DNA of 64,000 nucleotides. Source: Streptomyces sp. D2-8 (GTDB taxonomy: Bacteria > Actinomycetota > Actinomycetes > Streptomycetales > Streptomycetaceae). The notes below the pieces were generated by a model. It ran no database searches and was not told the origin of the DNA. It was given only the letters and a program-made list of their open reading frames with translations. The stretch is taken from assembly GCF_023184515.1 (NCBI RefSeq), contig NZ_JAAHBP010000019.1, positions 124,001 to 188,000 of the forward strand. The letters are read 5' to 3'. Numbering within the stretch: position 1 is the stretch's first letter; each line of letters begins with the position of its first letter. Below are positions 26,988 to 34,787 of this stretch, in pieces. The translations under genes and the position numbers were made by a program.

Positions 26988-27015
26988 GACCGAACAGCCC
27001 CCGCGGAATGTGACA
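26988..27015 (-). promoter_or_regulatory. Predicted ECF41-type promoter for the oxidoreductase gene
   Basis: Read on the minus strand, TGTCACA (27015-27009) is followed by a 16-base spacer and CGGTC (26992-26988). The -35 equals the TGTCACA motif I remember for ECF41 targets; the -10 is one base away from the remembered CGTC. It lies in the 102-base gap between the sigma gene stop and the oxidoreductase start, leaving a leader of about 50 nt. Confidence 0.65.
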
Positions 27016-27031
27016 GACGCGCCCGGCGGTC

Positions 27032-27919
27032 CTACGCCCGGGTGAGCTGACGCCGTGCGAACGCCAGCTTCTCCGGGTTGACCACGGCCCGCACCCCGGT
27101 GACCAGCCCGTCGCGCACCTCGAAGGCGGCCAGCCCCACCAGGGTGTCGCCGGCCCAGGTGGCCAGCCCGGTGGCTCCGTTGACCTCCACCGGCACGAAA
27201 TCCAGTCCCGCCGCGAACTTCGGGCCCCCGCCCGCCAGGAAGTGGGCGATCCTCTGCCGGCCCTCGATCGGCCAACGCGCCGCGGTGACCTTGCCGCCGC
27301 CGTCGCTCCACCAGGTCGCCTCGGCCGCGAGCAGCTTCTCCAGCCCGGCCAGATCACCCTCGCGGGCCGCGGTGATGAACGACGCGACCAGCTCCTCCTG
27401 CTGCTCGGACGCGGGCTCGAACCGGGCCTGCGGCTCACCCACCCGCCGCACGGCCCGCCGGTACAGCTGACGGCAGTTCGCCTCGCTCAGGTCCAGCACC
27501 CCGGCGATCTCCCGGTGCCCGTACCCGAACGCCTCCCGCAGCACGTACACCGCCCGCTCGGTCGGCGTCAGCCGCTCCAGCAGCACCAGCATCGCCATCG
27601 ACACGGCGTCCCGCTGCTCGGCCGATTCCAGCGGCCCGAGCGTGCCGTCCCCGGTGACCACCGGCTCGGGCAGCCAGGTCCCGACGTACTGCTCGCGGCG
27701 GGCCCGCGCGGAGGTCAGCCGGTTCAGGCAGAGGTTCGTGACGACCTTGGCGAGCCAGGCCGCCGGCTGCTCGATCCCGGCCCGGTCGGCTCCGCTGAAG
27801 CGCAGATACGCGTCCTGGACCGCGTCCTCGGCCTCCTCGGCGGAGCCCAGCAGCCGGTAGGCGAGCGAGAACATCCGGCGCCGGTGGATCTCGAACTCGT
27901 CGGCGGTCGTCGTGGTCAT
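27032..27919 (-). CDS. sigJ: ECF41-type (SigJ-like) RNA polymerase sigma factor
   Basis: A 295-residue extracytoplasmic-function sigma factor with region 2 (residues 8-75, MFSLAYRLLGSAEEAEDAVQ) and region 4 (about 105-165, YGHREIAGVLDLSEANCRQL). A fused SnoaL-like C-terminal domain controls its activity. All three ECF41 hallmarks are present: WLPEP (82-86) in the linker, DGGGK (206-210) and NPEKL (281-285). There is no separate anti-sigma gene, as expected for ECF41. ATG 27919 is preferred to GTG 27928 because GGGTGAG then sits at ribosome-site distance. Its promoter region (28034-28077) resembles a chitinase promoter. The gene symbol is by family similarity only. Confidence 0.9.
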   Translation of the reverse strand: MTTTTADEFEIHRRRMFSLAYRLLGSAEEAEDAVQDAYLRFSGADRAGIEQPAAWLAKVVTNLCLNRLTSARARREQYVGTWLPEPVVTGDGTLGPLESAEQRDAVSMAMLVLLERLTPTERAVYVLREAFGYGHREIAGVLDLSEANCRQLYRRAVRRVGEPQARFEPASEQQEELVASFITAAREGDLAGLEKLLAAEATWWSDGGGKVTAARWPIEGRQRIAHFLAGGGPKFAAGLDFVPVEVNGATGLATWAGDTLVGLAAFEVRDGLVTGVRAVVNPEKLAFARRQLTRA

Positions 27920-28033
27920 ACGACTCACCCTGCCAGAACGCCGTGCGCAGGGCGTGGGAAGGCCCGACGGCGGGCAAGGGCCGTCGTCACCGCCGCCGGG
28001 CCGGTCAGGAGGGTTGAGCCGACCCTGGCGATG

Positions 28034-28077
28034 ACCCTAGAAAGGACTAGACCACATCGTCAATAGGTGTGTACCAA
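28034..28077 (-). promoter_or_regulatory. Chitinase-type direct-repeat promoter upstream of the ECF41 sigma gene
   Basis: On the minus strand two 12-bp repeats, TGGTACACACCT (28076-28065) and TGGTCTAGTCCT (28054-28043), lie 22 bp apart. Each differs at two positions from the chitinase repeat TGGTCCAGACCT remembered from S. plicatus. They overlap -35 TTGACG (28063-28058) and -10 TAGGGT (28039-28034) with an 18-base spacer. TGGTCTAG is also half of the DasR site. The first gene downstream is the ECF41 sigma factor, about 115 bases away. The layout matches the promoter at 42.45 kb. Confidence 0.65.
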
Positions 28078-28225
28078 TGCGGCGTCTCAAGGAAACCCGC
28101 CGGTGCGGGAGTTGGAGCGCTCGTCGCGCTCGGGAAGGGCGGCGGCACTGTCTGTGAGGCAGCCCACACACTCCGCCCCTCGGAACGTCGATCAGGCGTG
28201 GCACACTGGCCCTGTACCAGTAGCA

Positions 28226-28352
28226 GCGCACTCCGGGGTCGGTGAAAGTCCGAACCGGCGGTTACAGTCCGCGACCCGGTCGCCTCCAGCGGCCGGTTGA
28301 CCAGGTGAAATTCCTGGACCGACGGTTAAAGTCCGGATGGGAGGCAGTGCGC
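28226..28352 (+). promoter_or_regulatory. FMN riboswitch (RFN element)
   Basis: A classic RFN aptamer: closing stem GCGCAC (28226-28231) with GTGCGC (28347-28352), then the conserved phrases GGTCGGTGAAAGTCCGAACC, GGCGGTTACAGTCC, ACCAGGTGAAATTCCTGGAC and CGACGGTTAAAGTCCGGATG in order. It binds flavin mononucleotide and lowers expression of the riboflavin operon that follows. About 147 nt separate it from the ribE start and would hold the expression platform. Confidence 0.97.
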
Positions 28353-28499
28353 GGCGAGCGGGCATTCGTGCGCGCCGCCCAAGAAGTCCGCCCTCGGGAC
28401 GGACTCCGTCCGGCGTCGTCACCGGTGTTCCTGCTCGTATCTTCTGTCGTCATCGACAGCCCCGGAGTCCGTGCCCGAAGAGGCAGGAGGACCCGGGAA

Positions 28500-29108
28500 G
28501 TGTTCACCGGAATCGTCGAAGAGCTGGGCGAGGTCACCGCCGTCGAGACCCTCGACGACGCCTGTCGCTTCCGCCTGCGCGGCCCCGTCGTCACCGAAGG
28601 CGCCAAGCACGGCGACTCCATCGCCGTGAACGGCGTGTGCCTCACGGTCGTGGATCACGAGGGCGACGAATTCACGGCCGACGTGATGGCCGAGACCCTG
28701 AACCGCTCCAGCCTCGGTGCCCTCCGGGCCGGCTCCCGCGTCAACCTCGAACGCCCCATGGCCGTCGGCGAACGCCTCGGCGGGCACATCGTGCAGGGTC
28801 ACGTGGACGGCACCGGCGAGATCCTGGAGCGCAAGCCCTCCGAGCACTGGGAGATCGTGAAGATCTCCCTCCCCGCGGACCTCACCCGGTACGTGGTCGA
28901 GAAGGGCTCCATCACCGTCGACGGCATCAGCCTCACCGTCGTCGACGCCGGCCCCGACCACTTCACGGTCAGCCTCATCCCCACCACCCTCGCCCTGACC
29001 ACGCTCGGCCACAAGCAGCCCGGCGACCCGGTCAACCTCGAGGTGGACGTCATCGCCAAGTACGTCGAGCGGATGCTGGGCGACCGCGCGCAGGGAGCGG
29101 GCCGGTGA
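28500..29108 (+). CDS. ribE: Riboflavin synthase (alpha-type)
   Basis: RibE (202 residues) dismutates two lumazine molecules to riboflavin. Its two homologous lumazine-binding repeats each start with the typical phrase: FTGIVEELGEV at the N-terminus and GGHIVQGHVDGTGEI near residue 95. NGVCLTV and DGISLTVVD mark the two halves. GTG 28500 has an AGGAGG site (28485-28490) 9 nt upstream, so the long upstream open frame through the riboswitch is not used. Its stop overlaps ribM by 4 bases (GTGA). Confidence 0.96.
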   Translation: MFTGIVEELGEVTAVETLDDACRFRLRGPVVTEGAKHGDSIAVNGVCLTVVDHEGDEFTADVMAETLNRSSLGALRAGSRVNLERPMAVGERLGGHIVQGHVDGTGEILERKPSEHWEIVKISLPADLTRYVVEKGSITVDGISLTVVDAGPDHFTVSLIPTTLALTTLGHKQPGDPVNLEVDVIAKYVERMLGDRAQGAGR

Positions 29109-29746
29109 ACGCGCTGAACTCCGAGGCGTTCATCCTCTTCGACCAGCACATCCTCTGGTCCGACATGGTCGGCAACCTCTTCGGCCTGGCCGCCCTCGCC
29201 CTCGGCTGGCGGCGCTCCATCTGGACCTGGCCCGTGCAGTTCCTGGCCGGCCTCATCCTCTTCGGGGCCTTCTTCGGCCATCTGACCGGCAGCGCGGGCA
29301 AGCAGGCGGTCGTCATGCTCGTGGCGCTCTACGGCTGGTGGCAGTGGCAGCGCGGCAGGGGACAGGGCGAGGACGGCCACATCGCCGTGCGGTTCGCCAC
29401 CTGGCGCGAGCGCGCGGCGATGGCCGCGGCGGCCGCCGCCGGCACGGTCGCGGTGGCGCTGCTCTTCAAGGCGTACCCGACCCTGTCCTGGGACCCCTGG
29501 CCGGACGCCTACATCTTCGTCGGCACCATCGTCGCCATGTACGCCCAGGCGCGCGGCATGGTCGAGTTCTGGTTCGCCTGGCTGCTCGTCGACCTCGTCG
29601 GCGTGCCCCTCAACTTCGCCAACGGCTACGCCTTTTCCGGCTTCGTCTACGTCATCTACGGCGCGCTCGTCCTGTGGGGCCTGCGCGACTGGTGGCTGCG
29701 CTCGCGCGCGGCAGCACAGCCCACCCTGGAAGGAGCGCCGGCATGA
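29105..29746 (+). CDS. ribM: PnuC-like membrane transporter, probable riboflavin importer
   Basis: A 213-residue membrane protein of the PnuC/nicotinamide-riboside transporter superfamily with about 7 TM segments. Visible family features include WTWPVQFLAGLILFGAFFGH, the conserved LYGWWQWQRG after TM3 and YFSGFVYVIYGALV-like residues near the end. Members inside riboflavin operons (RibM/PnuX) import riboflavin. Position between ribE and ribBA with 4-base overlaps on both sides, under an FMN riboswitch, supports this over a nicotinamide role. Confidence 0.87.
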   Translation: MNALNSEAFILFDQHILWSDMVGNLFGLAALALGWRRSIWTWPVQFLAGLILFGAFFGHLTGSAGKQAVVMLVALYGWWQWQRGRGQGEDGHIAVRFATWRERAAMAAAAAAGTVAVALLFKAYPTLSWDPWPDAYIFVGTIVAMYAQARGMVEFWFAWLLVDLVGVPLNFANGYAFSGFVYVIYGALVLWGLRDWWLRSRAAAQPTLEGAPA

Positions 29747-31032
29747 ACGCCGCAACTGTCCTGTACGGCACCGACGACGTCGAGAGCTTCGCGCTCGACC
29801 CCGTCGAGCAGGCGATCGCCGACATCGCGGCCGGCCGCCCCGTCGTGGTCGTCGACGACGAGGACCGGGAGAACGAGGGCGACCTCGTCATCGCCGCCGA
29901 GAAGGCGACCCCCGAGATCGTCGCCTTCATGATGAGCGAGTGCCGCGGCCTGATCTGCGCCCCCATGGAGGGCGACGAGCTGGACCGGCTGAAGCTCCCG
30001 CAGATGGTCGAGGACAACACCGAGTCGATGAAGACCGCCTTCACGGTCTCCGTCGACGCCTCCGCCGCACACGGCGTGAGCACCGGCATCTCCGCCTCAG
30101 ACCGCGCCACCACCCTCCAGCTGCTCGCCGACGGCGTCTCCGGTCCCGAGGACTTCGTCCGCCCCGGCCACGTCTTCCCGCTGCGCGCCCGGCCCGGCGG
30201 GGTCCTCACCCGCAACGGCCACACCGAGGCCGCCGTCGACCTCGCCCGCCTGGCGGGCCTGCGCCCGGCCGGCGCGATCGTCGAGATCGCCGGCGAGGAC
30301 GGCACCATGCTGCGCCTGCCCGAGCTGATCCCCTTCGCCCGCAAGCACGGCCTGACGATCATCTCGATCGAGGACCTGATCGCCTACCGCCGCAGCAACG
30401 AGCCCACCGTCCGCCGCGAGGCCAGGACCCAACTGCCCACCGCCCACGGCACCTTCACGGCCTACGGCTACCGCTCCACGGTCGACGGCGTCGAGCACGT
30501 CGCCCTGGTGCACGGCGACATCGGCGACGGCCAGGACGTCCTCGTCCGCGTCCACTCCGAATGCCTCACCGGCGACGTCTTCGGCTCGGCCCGCTGCGAC
30601 TGCGGCCCCCAGCTGGACGCCTCCCTCGCCCGCATCCAGGACGAGGGCCGGGGCGTCGTGGTCTACCTGCGCGGACACGAGGGCCGCGGCATCGGCCTGA
30701 TGTCCAAACTGCGCGCCTACGAGCTCCAGGAGCGCGGCCGCGACACCCTCGACGCCAACCTCGAACTCGGCCTGCCGGCCGACGCCCGCGACTACGCCGC
30801 CGGCGCGCAGATCCTCGCCGACCTCGGCGTGCGCGGCGTCCGGCTGCTGACCAACAACCCCGACAAGACCGACGCGCTCGTCCGCCACGGCATCGCGGTC
30901 AAGGCCCGCGTGCCGATGCCCGTGAGCGCCGGCGAGCACAACCTCCGCTACCTGCGCACCAAGCGGGACCGGATGGGCCACGACCTGCCCTGGCTGGACA
31001 CGACCACCGTGCCGGCCTGCGGCAACCAGTAA
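29743..31032 (+). CDS. ribBA: Bifunctional DHBP synthase / GTP cyclohydrolase II
   Basis: A 429-residue fusion that makes both precursors of riboflavin. The N-terminal domain (to about residue 205) is dihydroxybutanone-phosphate synthase, with DDEDRENEGDL, and TRNGHTEAAVDLARLAGL. The C-terminal domain is GTP cyclohydrolase II, with its zinc ligands in HSECLTGDVFGSARCDCGPQ and catalytic RGHEGRGIGL, followed by LTNNPDK. ATG 29743 overlaps the ribM stop by 4 bases and has a GGAAGGAG site. Confidence 0.96.
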   Translation: MNAATVLYGTDDVESFALDPVEQAIADIAAGRPVVVVDDEDRENEGDLVIAAEKATPEIVAFMMSECRGLICAPMEGDELDRLKLPQMVEDNTESMKTAFTVSVDASAAHGVSTGISASDRATTLQLLADGVSGPEDFVRPGHVFPLRARPGGVLTRNGHTEAAVDLARLAGLRPAGAIVEIAGEDGTMLRLPELIPFARKHGLTIISIEDLIAYRRSNEPTVRREARTQLPTAHGTFTAYGYRSTVDGVEHVALVHGDIGDGQDVLVRVHSECLTGDVFGSARCDCGPQLDASLARIQDEGRGVVVYLRGHEGRGIGLMSKLRAYELQERGRDTLDANLELGLPADARDYAAGAQILADLGVRGVRLLTNNPDKTDALVRHGIAVKARVPMPVSAGEHNLRYLRTKRDRMGHDLPWLDTTTVPACGNQ

Positions 31033-31052
31033 GAGAGCACAGAGGGAGAGAC

Positions 31053-31538
31053 GTGAGCGGCAAGGGTGCACCGGAGCTGTCCGTACGCAATGTGGGTGAC
31101 CTCCGGGTCGCCGTCATCGCGGCGCAGTGGCACGAGAAGGTGATGAACGGTCTGGTCGACGGCGCCCTGCGCGCCCTGCACGACCTGGGCATCGACGAGC
31201 CGACCCTGCTCAGGGTCCCCGGCAGCTGGGAGCTCCCGGTCGTCGCCAAGGTCCTCGCGGGCCGCGGCTACGACGCGATCGTCGCCCTCGGCGTCGTCAT
31301 CCGCGGCGGCACGCCCCACTTCGAGTACGTGTGCCAGGGCGTGACCCAGGGCCTCACCCAGGTCTCCGTCGACACCGGCGTCCCCGTCGGCTTCGGCGTG
31401 CTGACCTGCGACACCGAGGAGCAGGCCCTGGACCGGGCCGGCATCGAGGGCTCGAACGAGGACAAGGGGCACGAGGCGGTGACGGCGGCGGTGGCGACCG
31501 CGGCCACCCTCCGCTCAGTATCCGAACCCTGGCGCTGA
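31053..31538 (+). CDS. ribH: 6,7-Dimethyl-8-ribityllumazine synthase
   Basis: RibH (161 residues) condenses the two RibBA-derived precursors to lumazine and forms large capsids in many bacteria. Motifs: VAVIAAQWHEKVMNGLVDGA, RVPGSWELPVVAK, ALGVVIRGGTPHFEYVC and VLTCDTEEQALDRAG. GTG 31053 has an AGGGAGAG site. It completes the FMN-controlled operon, 20 bases after ribBA. Confidence 0.96.
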   Translation: MSGKGAPELSVRNVGDLRVAVIAAQWHEKVMNGLVDGALRALHDLGIDEPTLLRVPGSWELPVVAKVLAGRGYDAIVALGVVIRGGTPHFEYVCQGVTQGLTQVSVDTGVPVGFGVLTCDTEEQALDRAGIEGSNEDKGHEAVTAAVATAATLRSVSEPWR

Positions 31539-31572
31539 CGGACGGCACGTGTGGCATAGGCTGAGCGTCACC

Positions 31573-31845
31573 ATGTCCAAGAAGACGTTCGAGGAGCTCT
31601 TCACCGAGCTCCAGCACAAGGCCGCCCAGGGCGATCCCGCCACTTCCCGCACCGCAGAACTGGTCGAGAAGGGCGTCCATGCCATCGGCAAGAAGGTCGT
31701 CGAAGAGGCCGCCGAGGTGTGGATGGCCGCCGAGTACGAGGGCAAGGAGGCAGCCGCCGAGGAGATCTCGCAGCTGCTGTACCACGTCCAGGTGATGATG
31801 GTCGCCCGCGGCATCTCCCTCGACGACGTCTACGCCCACCTGTAA
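31573..31845 (+). CDS. hisE: Phosphoribosyl-ATP pyrophosphatase
   Basis: HisE (90 residues) cleaves pyrophosphate from phosphoribosyl-ATP in histidine synthesis. The all-alpha NTP-pyrophosphohydrolase signature is visible as KKVVEEAAEVWMAAEYEGKE and EEISQLLYHVQVMM, which carry the metal-binding Glu/Asp residues. ATG 31573 lies 34 bases after ribH; a CATAGGCT box just upstream suggests its own promoter with a very short leader. HisG follows 45 bases later. Confidence 0.95.
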   Translation: MSKKTFEELFTELQHKAAQGDPATSRTAELVEKGVHAIGKKVVEEAAEVWMAAEYEGKEAAAEEISQLLYHVQVMMVARGISLDDVYAHL

Positions 31846-31890
31846 GCCGCACCCGTTCCCGTACGTCACCACGCAAAGGAAGCCGACCTC

Positions 31891-32739
31891 ATGCTGCGCA
31901 TCGCCGTCCCCAACAAGGGTTCCCTGTCCGGCCCTGCGGCGGAGATGCTGCATGAGGCCGGCTACCAGCAGCGCCGCGAGTCCAAGGAACTGCGGATCGT
32001 CGACCCGGTGAACGAGGTCGAGTTCTTCTACCTCCGCCCCCGCGACATCGCGATCTACGTCGCCTCCGGGCAGCTGGACATCGGCCTCACCGGCCGTGAC
32101 CTGCTCATCGACTCCGGCGCCGAAGCCGAGGAGATCCTCGCCCTCGGCTTCGCCCGCTCGACCTTCCGCTACGCCACCAAGCCCGGAACGATCAGCGGCC
32201 TGGCGGACCTGACGGGCAAGACGATCGCCACCTCCTACGAGGGGATCGTCGCGGCGCACCTCGCCGAGCACGGCATCGACGCCTCCGTCGTCCACCTCGA
32301 CGGCGCCGTCGAGACCGCCATCCAGCTCGGCGTCGCCCAGGTCATCGCCGACGTCGTCGAGACCGGCACCTCGCTGCGCAACGCGGGCCTGGAGGTCGCC
32401 GGCGAGCCGATCATGCAGTCCGAGGCCGTCGTGATCCGCCGCACCGGCGCGGACGCCGACGACCTCAAGGTGCAGCAGTTCCTGCGCCGCCTCCAGGGCG
32501 TCCTGGTCGCCCGGACCTACGTGATGATGGACTACGACTGCCGCGTCGAGCAGCTGGAGAAGGCCGTCGCCCTCACGCCCGGCCTGGAGTCCCCGACCGT
32601 CTCCCCGCTGCACAACGAGGGCTGGGTCGCCGTCCGCGCGATGGTCCCGGCCAAGGAAGCCCAGCGGATCATGGACGACCTGTACGACATCGGCGCCCGG
32701 GCCATCCTGACCACGGCCATCCACGCCTGCCGTCTCTGA
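31891..32739 (+). CDS. hisG: ATP phosphoribosyltransferase, long form
   Basis: HisG (282 residues) joins ATP and PRPP in the first step of histidine synthesis. The length and the C-terminal segment (SPLHNEGWVAVRAMVPAKEA, about residues 210-282) show the long form with an ACT-like domain for feedback inhibition by histidine. The PRPP loop region reads GVAQVIADVVETGTSLRNAG. ATG 31891 has an AAAGGAAG site. Confidence 0.96.
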   Translation: MLRIAVPNKGSLSGPAAEMLHEAGYQQRRESKELRIVDPVNEVEFFYLRPRDIAIYVASGQLDIGLTGRDLLIDSGAEAEEILALGFARSTFRYATKPGTISGLADLTGKTIATSYEGIVAAHLAEHGIDASVVHLDGAVETAIQLGVAQVIADVVETGTSLRNAGLEVAGEPIMQSEAVVIRRTGADADDLKVQQFLRRLQGVLVARTYVMMDYDCRVEQLEKAVALTPGLESPTVSPLHNEGWVAVRAMVPAKEAQRIMDDLYDIGARAILTTAIHACRL

Positions 32740-32752
32740 GAGGCGCGATCCG

Positions 32753-33208
32753 ATGTCCGATCTGCCCACCCTGCCCGTCACGTTCCGGCCGGGCAGCACC
32801 CGCGTGGTGCTGCTCACCGCGGCCGTCGCCATCTTCGTGGTGATCACGGCGGTCGCGATGCTGCTGGAGCAGCTCAGCCCCGGCGAGCGCGTCAGCTTCG
32901 TCTTCACGGCGCTCCTGCTGGACGCCGTGCTGCTCCTCCTGGCCCGTCCCAAGGTCGTCGTCGACGACGACGGCGTCACTGTCGTCAATCTCACGAACAA
33001 GCGCCGGCTGGAGTGGGCCGAGATCCTCCAGGTGACCCTCCGGCCCGGCGACCCCTGGGTGTTCCTCAACCTCAGCGACGGCACCAGCCTGCCTGCTCTG
33101 GGCATCCAGCCGGGCCTGGCCAAGCAGCGTGCCATCGCCGACGCCCGGGTCCTGCGGGCGCTCGTCGAGGCCCGCTCCGGAGCGGACCCCGAGCAGCATC
33201 GGAACTGA
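32753..33208 (+). CDS. Small membrane protein with a bacterial PH domain
   Basis: A 151-residue protein with two TM helices near the N-terminus (about residues 19-41 and 49-66) and a PH-like domain behind them (KVVVDDDGVTVVNLTNKRRL, LEWAEILQVTLRPGDPWVFL). It lies 13 bases after hisG and is probably in the same transcript. Its role is unknown; conserved position next to hisG in Streptomyces does not prove a histidine link. A terminator follows. Confidence 0.8.
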   Translation: MSDLPTLPVTFRPGSTRVVLLTAAVAIFVVITAVAMLLEQLSPGERVSFVFTALLLDAVLLLLARPKVVVDDDGVTVVNLTNKRRLEWAEILQVTLRPGDPWVFLNLSDGTSLPALGIQPGLAKQRAIADARVLRALVEARSGADPEQHRN

Positions 33209-33269
33209 CTCGGGGGATCCTCCGGGCGGTCGCCACTGCCGCACCGGGCGGTGTCTTGATTAATCTGGT

Positions 33270-33298
33270 GGCGGAGGCGTGAGGGATGCGCCTCCGCC
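33270..33298 (+). terminator. Terminator after the his/PH gene unit
   Basis: A perfect 10-bp inverted repeat (GGCGGAGGCG at 33270-33279, CGCCTCCGCC at 33289-33298) with a 9-base loop lies 61 bases after the PH-domain gene. Confidence 0.75.
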
Positions 33299-33452
33299 TC
33301 TGCTGCCCGACCGGTGCGCAGAGGCTCCTGCTAACCGAGGAGTGACCCCCTCCGGCGATGGACGGATCGTCCTGTAGTACCTGCGCCGCCCCCTGCCGAC
33401 ATAGCGCGGACCTCGTCTCCGAGGTACGCGACCGTGCGGAGGCGGCGGCATC

Positions 33453-34787
33453 ATGAGCACCCCCCTGCTGCTCCTGGCAGCCGCGTTCCTGCTGATTCTC
33501 GCCAACGGATTCTTCGTGGCGGCCGAGTTCGGACTGGTGACGGTCGAGCGGCCCGAGGCCGAGAAGGCCGCCGCCGAGGGCGACCGGCGCGCCCGCCGCG
33601 TCGTCGAATCGCTGAAGGAACTGTCCTTCCAGCTCTCCGGCACCCAGCTCGGCATCACCATCACCTCGCTCGTCGTCGGCATGCTCGCCGAACCGGCGCT
33701 CGCCGAGCTGCTGCACGGCCCGTTCACCTCGATCGGCGTTCCCGAGGGAGCCGTCTCCGGTGTCACGGTCGTGGTCGGCATGCTGCTGGCCTCCGCCGTG
33801 CAGATGGTGATCGGCGAGCTCCTGCCCAAGAACTGGGCGGTGTCCAGGCCGCTGCAGGTCGCGCGCTTCGTCGCGGGCCCGCAGCATGTCTTCGCCCGGC
33901 TGTTCCGCCCGGTCATCGCCGGCCTCAACGCCGTCGCGAACCGGCTCGTGCGCGCCCTGGGCATCGAACCCACCGAGGAGCTGGCCTCCGCCCGCACCCC
34001 CGGCGAACTCGTCTCCCTGGCCCGCCACTCGGCCCGGGCCGGCGCCCTGGAGCAGGACACGGCCGACCTGTTCGTCCGGACCCTGTCGCTGGGCGAGCTC
34101 ACCGCGCAGCACGTGATGACGCCGCGCGTGAAGGTCAGCGCCCTGCAGTCCTCCGCCACCGCCGAGGACGTCGTCAACCTGACCCGTGCCACCGGCCTGT
34201 CCCGCTTCCCGGTCTACCGGGAGAAGATCGACGAGGTCGTCGGCATGGCCCACCTCAAGGACGCCCTGGCCGTGCCCGTCCAGGACCGGCTGCGCACCCC
34301 CGTCGGCCACATCGCCCGCCCGGCACTCCTCGTCCCCGAGACGCTGCCCGTACGGCCGCTCCTCGCCCGCCTGCGCAGCGAGCAGCCCATCGCGGTCGTC
34401 GTCGACGAGTACGGCGGCACCGCCGGTGTCGTCACGCTGGAGGACATCGTCGAGGAGATCGTCGGCGAGGTCCGCGACGAGCACGACGGACACGACCTGC
34501 CCGAGCTGGCCGCCGCGCCGCCGGAGGACGGCAGGCCCGCCTGGGACGTCGACGGCAGCTGCCGGGTCGACATCCTGCAGCGCATAGGCCTCGACGTGCC
34601 CGAGGGCCCGTACGAGACGGTCGCGGGCCTGATCGCCGACCTGCTGGGCCGGATCCCGGCCGTCGGCGACAAGGCGGAGCTGCCCGGCTGGCGGCTCTCG
34701 GTGCGCCAGGTCGGTCACTACCGCGCGGAGCGGGTCCGGCTCGTGCGGACCGCCCCGGTGGTCTCCATGGCGGAGGCCGTCCGATGA
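33453..34787 (+). CDS. CNNM/CorC-type membrane protein with CBS pair and CorC_HlyC domain
   Basis: A 444-residue membrane protein. The N-terminal DUF21 (CNNM) domain has about four TM segments starting LLLILANGFFVAAEFGLVTVE and containing VIGELLPKNWAVSRP. A CBS pair follows (about residues 205-335, with VMTPRVKVSALQ, SRFPVYREKIDEVVGMAHLK and VVVDEYGGTAGVVTLEDIVE). A C-terminal CorC_HlyC domain completes it. Relatives move or regulate Mg2+/Co2+. The gene overlaps the next, related gene by 4 bases, so the two probably form a heteromer. A short hairpin ACCTCG-TCTC-CGAGGT (33410-33425) precedes the start. Confidence 0.9.
   Translation: MSTPLLLLAAAFLLILANGFFVAAEFGLVTVERPEAEKAAAEGDRRARRVVESLKELSFQLSGTQLGITITSLVVGMLAEPALAELLHGPFTSIGVPEGAVSGVTVVVGMLLASAVQMVIGELLPKNWAVSRPLQVARFVAGPQHVFARLFRPVIAGLNAVANRLVRALGIEPTEELASARTPGELVSLARHSARAGALEQDTADLFVRTLSLGELTAQHVMTPRVKVSALQSSATAEDVVNLTRATGLSRFPVYREKIDEVVGMAHLKDALAVPVQDRLRTPVGHIARPALLVPETLPVRPLLARLRSEQPIAVVVDEYGGTAGVVTLEDIVEEIVGEVRDEHDGHDLPELAAAPPEDGRPAWDVDGSCRVDILQRIGLDVPEGPYETVAGLIADLLGRIPAVGDKAELPGWRLSVRQVGHYRAERVRLVRTAPVVSMAEAVR

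Noticed and set aside
28067..28300. 77-codon frame running into the FMN riboswitch
   Set aside because: It overlaps the conserved aptamer, lacks a ribosome site and has random composition.
33209..33452. Riboswitch before the CNNM genes (Mn2+ or Mg2+ type)
   Set aside because: Several small hairpins exist, but no consensus of the yybP-ykoY or M-box elements could be matched.
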